Source: Nocardia terrae (GTDB taxonomy: Bacteria; Actinomycetota; Actinomycetes; Mycobacteriales; Mycobacteriaceae). Taken from it: 64,000 nt of DNA. Within the stretch, counting starts at the first letter, position 1; each line of letters starts with the position of its first letter. The notes below the pieces were generated by a model. That model did not search any database, was not told the origin of the DNA, and was given only the letters and a program-made list of their open reading frames with translations. The position numbers were made by a program, and so were the translations under genes. The stretch is from assembly GCF_009760405.1 (NCBI RefSeq), contig NZ_WRPP01000001.1:1488001-1552000 (forward strand), in the 5' to 3' direction. This document shows, in pieces, positions 20,592 through 29,388 of the stretch.

Positions 20592-22024
20592 GCCACACCT
20601 CCCGCGGGCAGAGCGGCGGTGTCGGGCAGGGCGGCGTCAGGGGCAGCGGGCGTCGGCGACATCGCGGGCTCGGACGGAGTCGTTGCCGAGGCTTCCAGCA
20701 CCGAGGTTGCGTGGCGGCGGCCGTAGAAGAGGTACAGCGCCAGTCCGGCAGCACTCCAGATCACGAAACGCAGCCAGGTCAGCGCCTCGAATGTGGTTGC
20801 CAGCCAGATACATCCGGCGATGGCGCAGACGGCCACGGCGGGCAGGAACGGGACCCGGAAGGGGCGCGGGCGGTCGGGGGCGGTGCGGCGCAGGAGCAGC
20901 ACGCCCAGGGCCACGATCACGAAGGCGAACAGCGCGCCGATATTGACCAGTTCGGCCACCGTGCCGATGGGCAACAGCCCCGCGACCACGGCGACGACCG
21001 CGCCCAGCAGCAGGCTCAGCCGTACCGGGGTGCCCCGGGAGCCGGTGTGACACAGCGCCTTCGGGACCATGCCGTCGCGGGCCATCGCGAACACCAGCCG
21101 GGTCGGGCCGTAGCAGACCATGAGCAGGCCCTTGGTCAGCGCGATCACCGAGGCGACCAGGATGACCTTGCCGATCCATCCGGCCCCCACCGCCGCCAGC
21201 GCGGTCGCCACCGGCGCGGCATTGCCGAGGGTGGAATACGGTGCGACACCGGTCAATACGGCGCTCACGGCCACATACAGGCCGGTGGCGATGACGACCG
21301 AGCCGATGATGCCCCAGGGCAGATCACGGCGCGGATCGCGGGTCTCCTCGGCGGAGGTGGCGACGACGTCGAAACCGAGGTAGGCGAAGAAGGCCAGCGC
21401 CGCCCCGGCGGCGATGCCGTGCACGCCGAACGGCAGGAACGGTGACCAGTTTCCGGGATGCAGATGCGGTGCGCCGACCGCGACCACGAGAATGAGAACG
21501 CCGATGGTCAGGGCCACCAGAGTTTTCACCACGACGGCGGTGAGTTTGACCTCCAGCACCAGGACGCTGACCAGTACGGCGACAATCAGGACCGCGGGCA
21601 GATTGATGACGCCGCCGTCGCTCGGCCCGGCGGAAATCGCTTTGGGCAGCGTCACTCCGAACAGTGAATTCAGGGTCGCTCCGAACAATCCGGACCAGCC
21701 GATGGCGATGGCCGAAGCCGCCACCGCGTATTCGAGCAGCAGATTCCAGCCGACCAGGAACGCGGGCACCTCGCCGAGCGTGCCGCGGGTGTAGGTGTAG
21801 GCGCTGCCGGACTGCGGTGTCATGGAGGCGAGTTCGCTGTAGCACAGCGCCACCAGCGCGCAGATGGCCCCGGCCAGCACGAACGACAGGACGATGGCCG
21901 GACCCGCCTTGGTCGCGGCGGCGACGCCGGTGGTGACGAAGATGCCCGCGCCGACGATGGTGCCGACCCCCATGGCGATGAGATCCACACGACCGAGACT
22001 GCGGGTGAGTGTTTGTGTTGCCAT
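20588..22024 (-). CDS. APC-superfamily amino-acid permease (cationic amino-acid transporter type)
   Basis: A 478-aa integral membrane protein with about 12 to 13 hydrophobic helices. The first helix has GVGTIVGAGIFVTTG, the APC signature for the unwound helix 1, and SAEETRDPRRDLP is the conserved cytosolic loop of CAT/YfnA-like porters. The last ~45 residues form an Ala/Pro-rich soluble tail. Likely proton-coupled uptake of an amino acid; specificity cannot be assigned. First gene of a five-frame operon. Upstream 22025-22246 is visibly A/T-richer and should hold the promoter; no clear operator is seen there. Confidence 0.9.
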   Translation of the reverse strand: MATQTLTRSLGRVDLIAMGVGTIVGAGIFVTTGVAAATKAGPAIVLSFVLAGAICALVALCYSELASMTPQSGSAYTYTRGTLGEVPAFLVGWNLLLEYAVAASAIAIGWSGLFGATLNSLFGVTLPKAISAGPSDGGVINLPAVLIVAVLVSVLVLEVKLTAVVVKTLVALTIGVLILVVAVGAPHLHPGNWSPFLPFGVHGIAAGAALAFFAYLGFDVVATSAEETRDPRRDLPWGIIGSVVIATGLYVAVSAVLTGVAPYSTLGNAAPVATALAAVGAGWIGKVILVASVIALTKGLLMVCYGPTRLVFAMARDGMVPKALCHTGSRGTPVRLSLLLGAVVAVVAGLLPIGTVAELVNIGALFAFVIVALGVLLLRRTAPDRPRPFRVPFLPAVAVCAIAGCIWLATTFEALTWLRFVIWSAAGLALYLFYGRRHATSVLEASATTPSEPAMSPTPAAPDAALPDTAALPAGGVA

Positions 22025-22246
22025 TGCTGGAATCCATTCGGAGAGAATGTCTTTGAAGCTGATGTATTCCAGTGAAATGGTTGGAGTTTATGTGCCGGTG
22101 AACTCGCGTAACGACTTCGTTTCGTTGAATTCGGATGTGGCGATTCTGAAATTGTCGGCGGGCGTGCGTAATTGCGCGCGTTCGGCAATTGGCGCGCGGA
22201 AATAACGGTGGGTGTTTTCAGTTTTCGAATATGACGGTCGGTGAAA

Positions 22247-23416
22247 TTATGCGGTTGTCGAGATCTGCTGAGCGGGAAGGGAGTCCGCGGCGCGCGCCGT
22301 TGCGCGCCGGCGGACGACTGTGGTGGCCGTGGCCGCCAGGACGAGGACGGCCGCGGCCGCGAGCACGGCGTCGCGCATGGACGCGACCGTGGCGATGGCC
22401 CCGAGCGCGAGCGTCGAGACGGCGGCGCACGCGTAGGCCACGCCCGCGAAGCGGGATGCGGACCGGGCATGCTGGTCGGGAGGTGTTGTGGCGCTGACGA
22501 TCCGGAGCCCGGCGCGATAGGCGAGGCCCTGTCCGCAGCCGGCCACCGCGCCCGCGCACAACAACAGCGCCAGGTTCGGTATCCAGGACACGGCCGCGCC
22601 CAGCGCGACACCGGCGATGATGATCCACTGTGCCGAAACCGGCTCGGCGGCAAGTCTGTTCGGCGGTATCGCGCGCTGCGCCAGCCAGGCGGTCACCAGG
22701 TAGAGCGTCACCGGCAGGGCCAATATCGCGAGGTTCGTGGTGCCCAGCAGTTCCGCGCCGTAACTCGGCAGCAGTGCGACCACCAGACCCGCGGACACCC
22801 ACGCGGCAATTCCACTGAGGTATCCGACGATCGGCGGCTCGAAGGCGGTCGGCGCGGGCGCGCCGGTCCGGCCCTGGGAAGCCGGTCGGACCGCTCGGTC
22901 ACCGAGGACCGCCACGGCGACCACCGCGAGCAGCGCGGCATGCGCGAGGTACACCGTCACCCCGGGCGCGGGCAGGTACTGCGCGACGACCGCGGCCGCG
23001 ATCGTCCCCAGCGCCGAGCCCAGCACGGTCGCGACCGCCATGGCCGTGCGCCCGCCTTCGCCCTTGCGCTCGAGGATCAATCCGGCCAGTGATCCGGTCA
23101 CCAGCCCCACCGACACTCCGGCGCAGACCCGCGCCACGACCACCGGCCACGGCGAATGCGCCACGGCCATGGCCGCATCCGCGGCGACGCCGAATCCGCT
23201 GCCCGCGCCGATGCGCCACCACCAGGACCGCCGTGAGGGCGGCGTGCCCAGCAGCGACAGCGTGGGGGTGAGCGCGAACAGGTAGGCGGCGAAGATCGCC
23301 GTGATGAGCAGCGGCGCGAGCGTCCAGGCGTGCCGGTAGTACGGCATCATCCCGGTCGCCATGTTCGGCTGCGCCATGATCAGCACCAGCAACGCACCCG
23401 GCGCGGCTGTCCGCAT
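22247..23416 (-). CDS. MFS transporter
   Basis: A 389-aa membrane protein with about 12 predicted helices and the compact length of major-facilitator drug or metabolite exporters. The conserved loop 2-3 motif is degenerate (TPPSRRSWWWRIGAG). AGGAGG lies 5 nt before ATG. It is divergent from a TetR gene, and inverted repeats lie between them, so repression by that TetR and induction by a substrate is the likely scheme. Substrate unknown. Confidence 0.82.
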   Translation of the reverse strand: MRTAAPGALLVLIMAQPNMATGMMPYYRHAWTLAPLLITAIFAAYLFALTPTLSLLGTPPSRRSWWWRIGAGSGFGVAADAAMAVAHSPWPVVVARVCAGVSVGLVTGSLAGLILERKGEGGRTAMAVATVLGSALGTIAAAVVAQYLPAPGVTVYLAHAALLAVVAVAVLGDRAVRPASQGRTGAPAPTAFEPPIVGYLSGIAAWVSAGLVVALLPSYGAELLGTTNLAILALPVTLYLVTAWLAQRAIPPNRLAAEPVSAQWIIIAGVALGAAVSWIPNLALLLCAGAVAGCGQGLAYRAGLRIVSATTPPDQHARSASRFAGVAYACAAVSTLALGAIATVASMRDAVLAAAAVLVLAATATTVVRRRATARAADSLPAQQISTTA

Positions 23417-23434
23417 CGCGGCCTCCTAAGTGAG

Positions 23435-23478
23435 GAGATCTTCTCTGTTAGAGAATACGAAACTGAGAAGAACTTCTC
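23435..23478. promoter_or_regulatory. Operator repeats between MFS gene and tetR
   Basis: Two inverted repeats of related sequence: TTCTCTgttAGAGAA (23441-23455) and GAGAAGaaCTTCTC (23465-23478), with a further GAGATCTTCTC at 23435-23445. They lie in the A/T-rich gap between the divergent MFS and TetR starts, where a repressor could block both promoters. Confidence 0.6.
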
Positions 23479-23529
23479 TACTCGAGTGCCGCGCGACGAT
23501 CATGACCGCTGTTCGCGCAGGATGGAGGC

Positions 23530-24117
23530 GTGCCCGTGAACACCCGCAGTGACGCCCAGCGCAGCCGAGTGCTGCTGGTCGACGCGGTCCAGAGCCTGTT
23601 GCGCACCGGCCGGATCGGTTTCTCCATCCCCGAGCTCGCCACCGAGGCGGGCGTGGGAGTCGCGACCGCCTACCGGCATTTCCCGACCCCGCAGGACGCG
23701 CTGCAGGCCTTCCATCGCCGGGCCATCGAGCAACTGGTCGACGCGCTCGCCGCGGTCGACGCCGGGCCCGACCCGGTCGACCGCTTCCACCGCTGCTGCC
23801 GCACCTGGGTGGACCAGGCCGCGCAGTGGGGCCCCGCGGTCCGCTACATCCGCAGCTCGAAGGGCTTCATCGAACGCCTCACCGCCGGAGACGAATCCAT
23901 CACCGCCCTGCACGACATGCTGGCCGGGGTGTTGAACTCGCTTGCCCTGCAAGGCAAGACCACCGAGTACGACCTCACCTACGCGGTGCTGCTGTGGATC
24001 ACCATCTTCGACGAACGCGTCGTCTACGACCTCACCGAACACCGCGGCTGGACCAACGCCGAGGTGACCGATCACCTCACCCGCGCGGTCGCCGGAGCCC
24101 TCGGCATCACGGTCTGA
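23530..24117 (+). CDS. TetR-family regulator
   Basis: A 195-aa protein. The HTH is clear in the first 50 residues (FSIPELATEAGVGVATAYRHFPTPQDALQ), followed by an all-helical ligand domain of the type annotated as SbtR-like C-terminal. GTG start at 23530. Divergent from the MFS transporter with inverted repeats between, so it probably represses that exporter and itself. Convergent with the chromate transporter, 3 bp apart. Confidence 0.88.
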   Translation: MPVNTRSDAQRSRVLLVDAVQSLLRTGRIGFSIPELATEAGVGVATAYRHFPTPQDALQAFHRRAIEQLVDALAAVDAGPDPVDRFHRCCRTWVDQAAQWGPAVRYIRSSKGFIERLTAGDESITALHDMLAGVLNSLALQGKTTEYDLTYAVLLWITIFDERVVYDLTEHRGWTNAEVTDHLTRAVAGALGITV

Positions 24118-24120
24118 CGG

Positions 24121-25296
24121 CTAGCCGACGGGCCACCCCGCCACCGCGGCCGCCAGCCCCAGCAGCCCGGCCCCGAGCAGTGCGCTCACCACCGCGCGCC
24201 GCGCGGCCAGCAGCCACGCCGCGGCCGCCCCCAGCACCGCGAACTGCCAAAGGTGGTGCAGTGCAAGCGTGAGCGGGATCGCGGACCCGGCGATCGCCCC
24301 GATGACCGCCGGTCCCGCCCCGGTGAGGAACGCCTGCACCCGCCGATCGGCCCGCAGCCGGTCGAAGTGGCGGCCGCCCGCCAGCACGAACACGAACGAG
24401 GGCGCGAAGGCGATCGCGGCGGCCAGCAATCCGCCCGGCACGCCCGCCGCGGCGTAGCCGACCACCGCCACCGTCTGCACCACCGGTCCCGGCGTGATCT
24501 GGCCCAGCGCAACGGCATCGAGGAACTGGCCGTCGGTCATCCAGTGGTAGTGGCCGACGGCGTCGGCATGCATGAGCGGAATGATCACGAAGCCGCCGCC
24601 GTACGACAGCGCGCCCACCTTGAACGCCACCCACGCCAGCGCGGCCAGGCCCCCGGCGGTGATCCCGGACGCCGAGGCGAGCGGCACGGCGGCCACGGGA
24701 CGGCTGGGCAACCCGACCCGGATCGCCACCTCCAGCAGGCCCGTCCCGATCAGGACCAGCACCAGCCACGGCCCGAGCGGGGCCGCGGCGGCGAGACCCA
24801 GTGCGGCATAGGCGATCCAGCGCAGCCGGGCCGCCCGCAGCGTCCCGGCGCGCGCCCAGCTCGCGGGGATCAGCCCGACGGCGGCGTGCACCGCCACCGC
24901 GGCCACCGCGGCCCCCGCCCCGGCGGCGGCGCCGTGCACCCACCTCGGGCTGTCGGCCGCCAGGAACACCGCGGCCAGCACCAGGATCAGCGCCAACCCC
25001 GGTGCGATGAAACACAATCCGCCGACCATCGCCCCGGCCGTACCGCGCAACCGCCACGCCGTGTAGATCGCCAGCTGCGTCGACGCCGGTCCGGGCAGCA
25101 GGTTGGTCGCGGCGATGCCGTCCTCGAACTCGGTCGCGCCGATCCATCCCCGCCGCTCGACGCACAGCTCCCGCAACAGCGCGATGTGCGCGGGCGGCCC
25201 ACCGAAGCCCAGGCACCCGATGCGCCCCCACTCGCGGGCGATGGTCCGCAGCGTCACCGGCCGGGCGGCAGCCGACTGCGATGCCGAATCGCCCAC
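24121..25296 (-). CDS. chrA: Chromate efflux transporter (CHR family)
   Basis: A 391-aa membrane protein with two homologous halves. Each half opens with the CHR signature: GCLGFGGPPAHIALL then ATNLLPGPASTQ in the first, and GALSYGGGFVIIPL then ALGQITPGPVVQTV in the second. These GGP/PGP motifs are needed for chromate export in studied ChrA proteins, though many homologues move other anions. The GTG start at 25296 is preferred for its GAAGGGG site 7 nt upstream; the frame runs 72 codons further without homology. No chrB or chromate regulator adjoins it. Confidence 0.88.
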   Translation of the reverse strand: MGDSASQSAAARPVTLRTIAREWGRIGCLGFGGPPAHIALLRELCVERRGWIGATEFEDGIAATNLLPGPASTQLAIYTAWRLRGTAGAMVGGLCFIAPGLALILVLAAVFLAADSPRWVHGAAAGAGAAVAAVAVHAAVGLIPASWARAGTLRAARLRWIAYAALGLAAAAPLGPWLVLVLIGTGLLEVAIRVGLPSRPVAAVPLASASGITAGGLAALAWVAFKVGALSYGGGFVIIPLMHADAVGHYHWMTDGQFLDAVALGQITPGPVVQTVAVVGYAAAGVPGGLLAAAIAFAPSFVFVLAGGRHFDRLRADRRVQAFLTGAGPAVIGAIAGSAIPLTLALHHLWQFAVLGAAAAWLLAARRAVVSALLGAGLLGLAAAVAGWPVG

Positions 25297-25445
25297 GCCG
25301 TGCCCCTTCTCTCGAATCGAACGTCGAAACCGACGGCTGACCCTAACCGCACCGCACGCGTATCGCCCGACACGGTGTCGAGACACCTTCCTGCCTGCCG
25401 CTTGCCCACTCGCGTCCTGGCTGAGGCTCGGCCATGCCGCCGGCG

Positions 25446-25657
25446 GATGAGGCGCGGTCCGGATCGCCGAACAGGCGGGATTCGACGCGGTCGAACTGCA
25501 TTTCGGCCACAACTATCTGGTCAGCTCGTTGCTGAGCCCGCTGATGCCGCTTCCGACCGCGCGCCCCGCGCTCGCGCCGAGCAAGCTGTTCAGCCCGTTG
25601 GCCGGCTCGCTGATCCACCGCCTGGACACCGCCGACACCGTGACGGCGACCCGGTAA
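25446..25657 (+). pseudogene. Old Yellow Enzyme (NADH:flavin oxidoreductase) remnant
   Basis: The frame VRIAEQAGFDAVELHFGHNY followed by LVSSLLSPL matches the central strand of Old-Yellow-Enzyme-type reductases, where the HxxH-type residues contact FMN and substrate. Immediately after, at the point where NRR and the rest of the barrel should follow, the sequence turns into unrelated Pro/Ala-rich codons ending at TAA 25655. Upstream there is an in-frame TGA. Only about 30 codons of a ~360-codon gene remain. The rest of 25297-25820 holds no recognisable gene. Confidence 0.6.
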
Positions 25658-25820
25658 CCCGCCCGAGCGGCCACCCGGAGACTGTTCGGCGCTCGACGGA
25701 TTGCCCGCTCGGTTCGAACGCGCACGACAGCGTGGCCCCGAGGGGATCGCGAGCGGTGGCAGCCCGGGGCGGCGGCCGAGCGGCCGCCGCGTGTGCGATC
25801 TCCGTCGGCACCTTGGAAAC

Positions 25821-25878
25821 CATACGAGCGTATGACACACTGAGCTCTGAAATAGTCAGTCCAACGTACATTCGTATG
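25821..25878 (+). promoter_or_regulatory. Palindromic operator of the small-membrane-protein/tetR operon
   Basis: Perfect inverted repeat CATACG-AG-CGTATG at 25821-25834. A second, imperfect copy (CGTAC-ATT-CGTATG) at 25865-25878 ends just before the ribosome site of the first gene. They probably bind the TetR encoded third in this operon. Confidence 0.6.
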
Positions 25879-25891
25879 AGGGGTGGGCGAG

Positions 25892-26215
25892 ATGTTCCGA
25901 GTGTTCGAACTGCTGGGGCTCTTGGCTCCGGCGGCCGGGGCGGCGCTGGCGGTGTACTACCGGCGCCGCCTCGGCGGGGCTTTTCCGTACGCGGTGGCCG
26001 CCGCGGTGATCGCGCTGGGCGGATCGGCCGTGGCCCTGATCTCCGAGCGCACCCTGTGGCTCGGCGGGGACGCCGAGGGCATGAGCGAGCACCTGGAAGT
26101 CGGTGCCGCCCTGCGGAATCTGCTGCTGATCGTGGCCTGGGTGCTGCTGCTGGTCGCCATCGCCCGGCATCGGCGCACGGCGGACTCCGAGGCGGGGACG
26201 GCGGTGCGGCGATGA
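25892..26215 (+). CDS. Small three-helix membrane protein
   Basis: A 107-aa protein with three hydrophobic helices (about residues 8-24, 35-55 and 77-95) and an Arg-rich end. ATG 25892 is preferred because GAGGGG lies 8 nt upstream; an in-frame GTG at 25883 is possible. The stop overlaps the next start by ATGA. No family is recognised. It is the first gene of an operon with a second small membrane protein and a TetR regulator, behind a palindromic operator, a layout typical of self-regulated membrane or stress functions. Confidence 0.75.
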   Translation: MFRVFELLGLLAPAAGAALAVYYRRRLGGAFPYAVAAAVIALGGSAVALISERTLWLGGDAEGMSEHLEVGAALRNLLLIVAWVLLLVAIARHRRTADSEAGTAVRR

Positions 26216-26628
26216 ACGGGGCGACGCTGTTCGGCGCGAGCGAGATCGCGGTCGCGGCGCTCGCCGTGGGCACCATGATCTTCGGCCTGTCACTGGCCCG
26301 ACGGCATCCCGCGGCGGGTTGGTCGAGTGTGGCGGGAGCGTGCGCGTGGCTGCTCGCCGAGGGGGCGTTCCGGATCCAGTCCTCGCTGATCATGCCCCGG
26401 CTCGCCGGCCACGAGCACGAATCGGCCCGCCTGATCGTCGGCATGCTCGGCGAGGCGGTGTATTTCGGGCTCGGCGGCATCGGCATACTGCTGTTGTTCC
26501 TGGCCGCCGTGGCCGACCGCGCCCCGAACTCGGATCAGCGTCCCGAACCGGTCGCGCTGGCGGGCAAGCTGGCCGGACAGGCGTGGCGCTACTACTCCGC
26601 ACGCAATCAGAGAGGACGCCGTGGCTGA
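26212..26628 (+). CDS. Second small membrane protein of the tetR operon
   Basis: A 138-aa protein beginning MNGATLFGASEIAVAALAVG with about four hydrophobic stretches (residues 10-28, 37-55, 72-90 and a short one between) and a charged C-terminal tail. Start overlaps the preceding stop by 4 bp and its end overlaps the tetR start by 8 bp, so all three are coupled. No known family is recognised. Together with its neighbour it could form a two-component membrane complex, which is inference from coupling alone. Confidence 0.75.
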   Translation: MNGATLFGASEIAVAALAVGTMIFGLSLARRHPAAGWSSVAGACAWLLAEGAFRIQSSLIMPRLAGHEHESARLIVGMLGEAVYFGLGGIGILLLFLAAVADRAPNSDQRPEPVALAGKLAGQAWRYYSARNQRGRRG

Positions 26629-27205
26629 CCGTCGCCCCGCCGAAACCACCGACCGGCGTGGTCAATTGCTGGAACGCCTCGCCGACGCCATCGCCGAGAC
26701 CGGCATCGAGGGCGTCAGCATTCGCGATCTCGCCGCGCGGGCCGGGGTTTCCATCGGCACGGTGCAGTACCACTTCCCGACCAAGACCGAATTGCTGCTC
26801 GCCGCCTGGCATCACGTGCGCGCCCAGGCCGCGGAGCGGTTCCTGCGTTCGGGTGTGGCCGAGTTCCCGCCACGAGATCAGCTGCTCAGCCTCACCGAGC
26901 TGCTGCTCCCGCCCACACCCGACGATCGGCTGACCCGGGTGTGGCTGGCCCTGGTCGCGCGGGCCGCGCACGACCAGCAGATCGCCGCCCTGCACCGCGA
27001 GCAGTGGCGCGAGACCGAGGACCTGCTGACCCGGGTGCTGACCCGGTCCGCGCCCGCGCGCGAGGCCGAATCCCGGGACGCCGCAACCGAACTGCTGGCC
27101 ATGCTCGACGGCCTGGCCATCGCCGTGGTCACCGAACCGGATCGGGTCTCGCCCGAACACGCCCGCCGCCTCGCCCGTAATCGAGTGCGGCAGTGGCTGG
27201 ATTGA
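26621..27205 (+). CDS. TetR-family regulator
   Basis: A 194-aa regulator with a clear N-terminal HTH (VSIRDLAARAGVSIGTVQYHFPTKTELL) and an all-helical C-terminal domain. GTG start with GAGAGG 6 nt upstream, inside the end of the preceding gene. As the last gene of the operon behind the CATACG-AG-CGTATG palindrome, it most likely represses its own operon. Convergent with the beta-lactamase-like gene. Confidence 0.9.
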   Translation: MADRRPAETTDRRGQLLERLADAIAETGIEGVSIRDLAARAGVSIGTVQYHFPTKTELLLAAWHHVRAQAAERFLRSGVAEFPPRDQLLSLTELLLPPTPDDRLTRVWLALVARAAHDQQIAALHREQWRETEDLLTRVLTRSAPAREAESRDAATELLAMLDGLAIAVVTEPDRVSPEHARRLARNRVRQWLD

Positions 27206-27227
27206 GCGACGGCGACGGCTCGGCGCG

Positions 27228-28151
27228 CTACTTCAGCACCGCGTGTAGTAGCTGCACCCCGGCCGTGAGCGCCGTGCCCGCCGCCGCCCAGCTGGTGCCC
27301 GCGGGCTGGGTGGACAGCACCACCACGGCGTAGCGGTACGGCTGATCGGGGGAGGGACCGACCAGGCCGGTGGTGTCGAGGGTGGTCGAGGTGTACAGGT
27401 CCATCCAGCCCTGTTTGACCGCCCAGCTCGCGCCGGTCAGCGCGTCGGGGATGCCGAAGTACTGGTCGGTGCCGTCGGCGGCGGTCTGGGAGGTGTTGTG
27501 CAGCGCGCCGAGGATCAGATCGCGGGCCGAGGCCGGGATCTCCGTGGTGATGTAGTGGAAGACCGACACGACATCGCGTGGCGTGGTCTGGGTTTCGCCC
27601 CACTGGGCGATATCGTCGGGCGCGGTGGTGGCGGTCAGGCCGATGTCGCGCACCGTGCGGTCGATGATGGCGTCGTTGCCGCCGTTGTCCCACAACACGT
27701 CGGCGATGTCGTCGTCGCTGGTCGAGAGCATCTGGGTGATCTGGTCCGCGGTATCGGAATCCGGCTGCCAGTTCTGGCTTTTCAGCGTGTCCAGCGCGAT
27801 GAGCAGCTTGACCACCGAGGCGGTGTAGAACTGCTGGTCGGCATTGAGGCTGGCGATCGGCGTACCGGTGGTGGTGTCCACCACGTCGATGCCGACGCTG
27901 GTGCCGGGCGAGGCGGCCTGGATGGCGGCCTGCATCTGCTGGGCGATGGCCGTGACCGAGATGGGATGCGGGGCAATGAGCGTCGTCGTGGGCGGCGGTG
28001 TCTCGGGTATCTGGCCGAGACCGGCCTGATCCTTTGATGTGGCCAGGGCGCGCGGGGCGCCCAGGACTGCCAAGGAGATCACGGCGACGAAACTGCCGGC
28101 CGCGATCCAAGTCCACCGAGCGTGCGGTGAGCGGGCCTGAATCGGGGTCAT
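27228..28151 (-). CDS. Exported class A beta-lactamase-like serine hydrolase
   Basis: A 307-aa protein with a signal peptide or N-terminal anchor (residues 14-36). It follows the beta-lactamase/transpeptidase fold: the SxxK motif is ASVVK, the SDN position reads STSDDD, and the KTG position reads VKQGW. No Glu166-type omega-loop glutamate is obvious, and the altered SDN and KTG boxes argue against efficient beta-lactam hydrolysis. Related mycobacterial and nocardial proteins are annotated as serine hydrolases of unknown role. Divergent from the secreted protein gene at 28317. Confidence 0.8.
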   Translation of the reverse strand: MTPIQARSPHARWTWIAAGSFVAVISLAVLGAPRALATSKDQAGLGQIPETPPPTTTLIAPHPISVTAIAQQMQAAIQAASPGTSVGIDVVDTTTGTPIASLNADQQFYTASVVKLLIALDTLKSQNWQPDSDTADQITQMLSTSDDDIADVLWDNGGNDAIIDRTVRDIGLTATTAPDDIAQWGETQTTPRDVVSVFHYITTEIPASARDLILGALHNTSQTAADGTDQYFGIPDALTGASWAVKQGWMDLYTSTTLDTTGLVGPSPDQPYRYAVVVLSTQPAGTSWAAAGTALTAGVQLLHAVLK

Positions 28152-28316
28152 AGTTCAATACATCGACACGAACCTCGAGACATTTCCACCTGAACGCTGT
28201 CAATTTCCTGTTAACTGCGGATCGATCTGATTGCGGTTCGGAATCGGTTCGGACCAGCTATTTTGTCGCGAACTAAGATCACTGGTGGGTCGGGCTTCAT
28301 CCCGATGGAGACAGTG

Positions 28317-28880
28317 ATGGGTACTAGCGGTGAGATTCTCCGAAAAGCCCTCATAAAATGCCTCGCCCCCCTCGGTTTCGGGGTGCTGGTCCTGGCTGTC
28401 CCGGTGCTGGCCCACGCCGGCGCGGACTACGGCAACGGTTGTGTTCTGTTCTCCGACAACACATCAGCAACTGTGGACTCTTTGCGGTTCAGATGTAACC
28501 CCGCGCAGCTGAACGCGATCTACCGGGATGCCCCGCGCGGGGACGTCCCGATCGGCGCGAAGGACGGCTGGGTCGCCTCGCCCCGCGAGATGCAGTCCTG
28601 GACGCCGCTGGTCTGGATCGGCAAGGACTTCTACACCGGTCCCGCGGGCGGGTATCTGCTCAACCGGCTCACCGCCGGGATCGAGGCGTGGCCCGCGAAC
28701 GTCTTCGCCGGTCCCTCGGTCGTGGACGGCGGCCCCGCCTGGATCCTCGACTACGCGCCCTCACCGACCCCGCAGCTCTACGACGAGATCCGCGAGGTCA
28801 CCCCGGGCGTTTGGTTCGGCTACTCGTGGATGCGCCAGGGCGGCGGCTTCGCCGAACAGCTGAGCTTCATCCTCGCCTGA
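28317..28880 (+). CDS. Secreted protein of unknown function
   Basis: A 187-aa protein with a signal peptide (hydrophobic residues ~15-35, ending AHA) and mature start near GADYGNGCVLF. The mature domain is rich in Trp, Gly and Pro (AKDGWVASPREMQSWTPLVW, then YTGPAGGYLLNR and ILDYAPSPTPQLYDEIREV) and has two cysteines that could pair. ATG 28317 is chosen for GGAG 6 nt upstream; earlier in-frame starts at 28263 and 28305 exist. I recognise no characterised family. Confidence 0.8.
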   Translation: MGTSGEILRKALIKCLAPLGFGVLVLAVPVLAHAGADYGNGCVLFSDNTSATVDSLRFRCNPAQLNAIYRDAPRGDVPIGAKDGWVASPREMQSWTPLVWIGKDFYTGPAGGYLLNRLTAGIEAWPANVFAGPSVVDGGPAWILDYAPSPTPQLYDEIREVTPGVWFGYSWMRQGGGFAEQLSFILA

Positions 28881-28973
28881 CCCGGTCGGCGCCACTCCTC
28901 AGGGCGTGTACGCAGCGGCACTCGAATGTGCTGCTGACCAATCCGATTCGTGAATCGTGACCGCTGCGGTCGA

Positions 28974-29384
28974 TCACCGCGCGGTGCGGTAGACCTTGCG
29001 CGCGGTCGTCACCAGCGGGATCTGCAGCGGGAGGCGCAGCAGGGCACCGATTTTCAGCGGCATGGGCTTGTCGCTGTTCCACCACTCGTAGGCCATCTGC
29101 AGGTTGCCTGGGAAGACGGCGAGGAAGACCAGCACGGCGAGGCGGGCGCCGAGGCCGCGAGTGCGGGGGACCGCCAGCAGTGCGCCCGCGGTCAGTTCGG
29201 CCGCGCCCGAAACCTGGGTGTAGGTACGGGGTTTGCCGGGCAACTGGGGTGGTATCAACGCGTCGAACGGCTTCGGGGCGACGAAATGGAGAGTGCCCAT
29301 GCCGAGCAGCAGGCCCGACAGGGCCAGAGCACGGGGTCGGGCGCCGGTGCGGCCGGACGGATCTGCTGCCATGCGCTGCAGCAT
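28974..29384 (-). CDS. DoxX-like membrane protein
   Basis: A 136-aa protein with four hydrophobic helices and the DoxX-type elements LGMGTLHFVAPKPFDALIPP, SGAAELTAGALLAV and FPGNLQMAYEWW. DoxX-like proteins are small membrane proteins linked to redox or thiosulfate metabolism in some species. The start is uncertain: ATG 29384 and ATG 29372 are both plausible and neither has a strong ribosome site. A GGTCGG/CCGACC inverted repeat sits just upstream. Confidence 0.8.
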   Translation of the reverse strand: MLQRMAADPSGRTGARPRALALSGLLLGMGTLHFVAPKPFDALIPPQLPGKPRTYTQVSGAAELTAGALLAVPRTRGLGARLAVLVFLAVFPGNLQMAYEWWNSDKPMPLKIGALLRLPLQIPLVTTARKVYRTAR

Positions 29385-29388
29385 AACT

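Noticed and set aside
24253..26628. A 791-codon plus-strand frame spanning the chromate transporter and the small membrane protein
   Set aside because: Only the last 139 codons look like protein; the rest is antisense to the transporter or crosses non-coding sequence.
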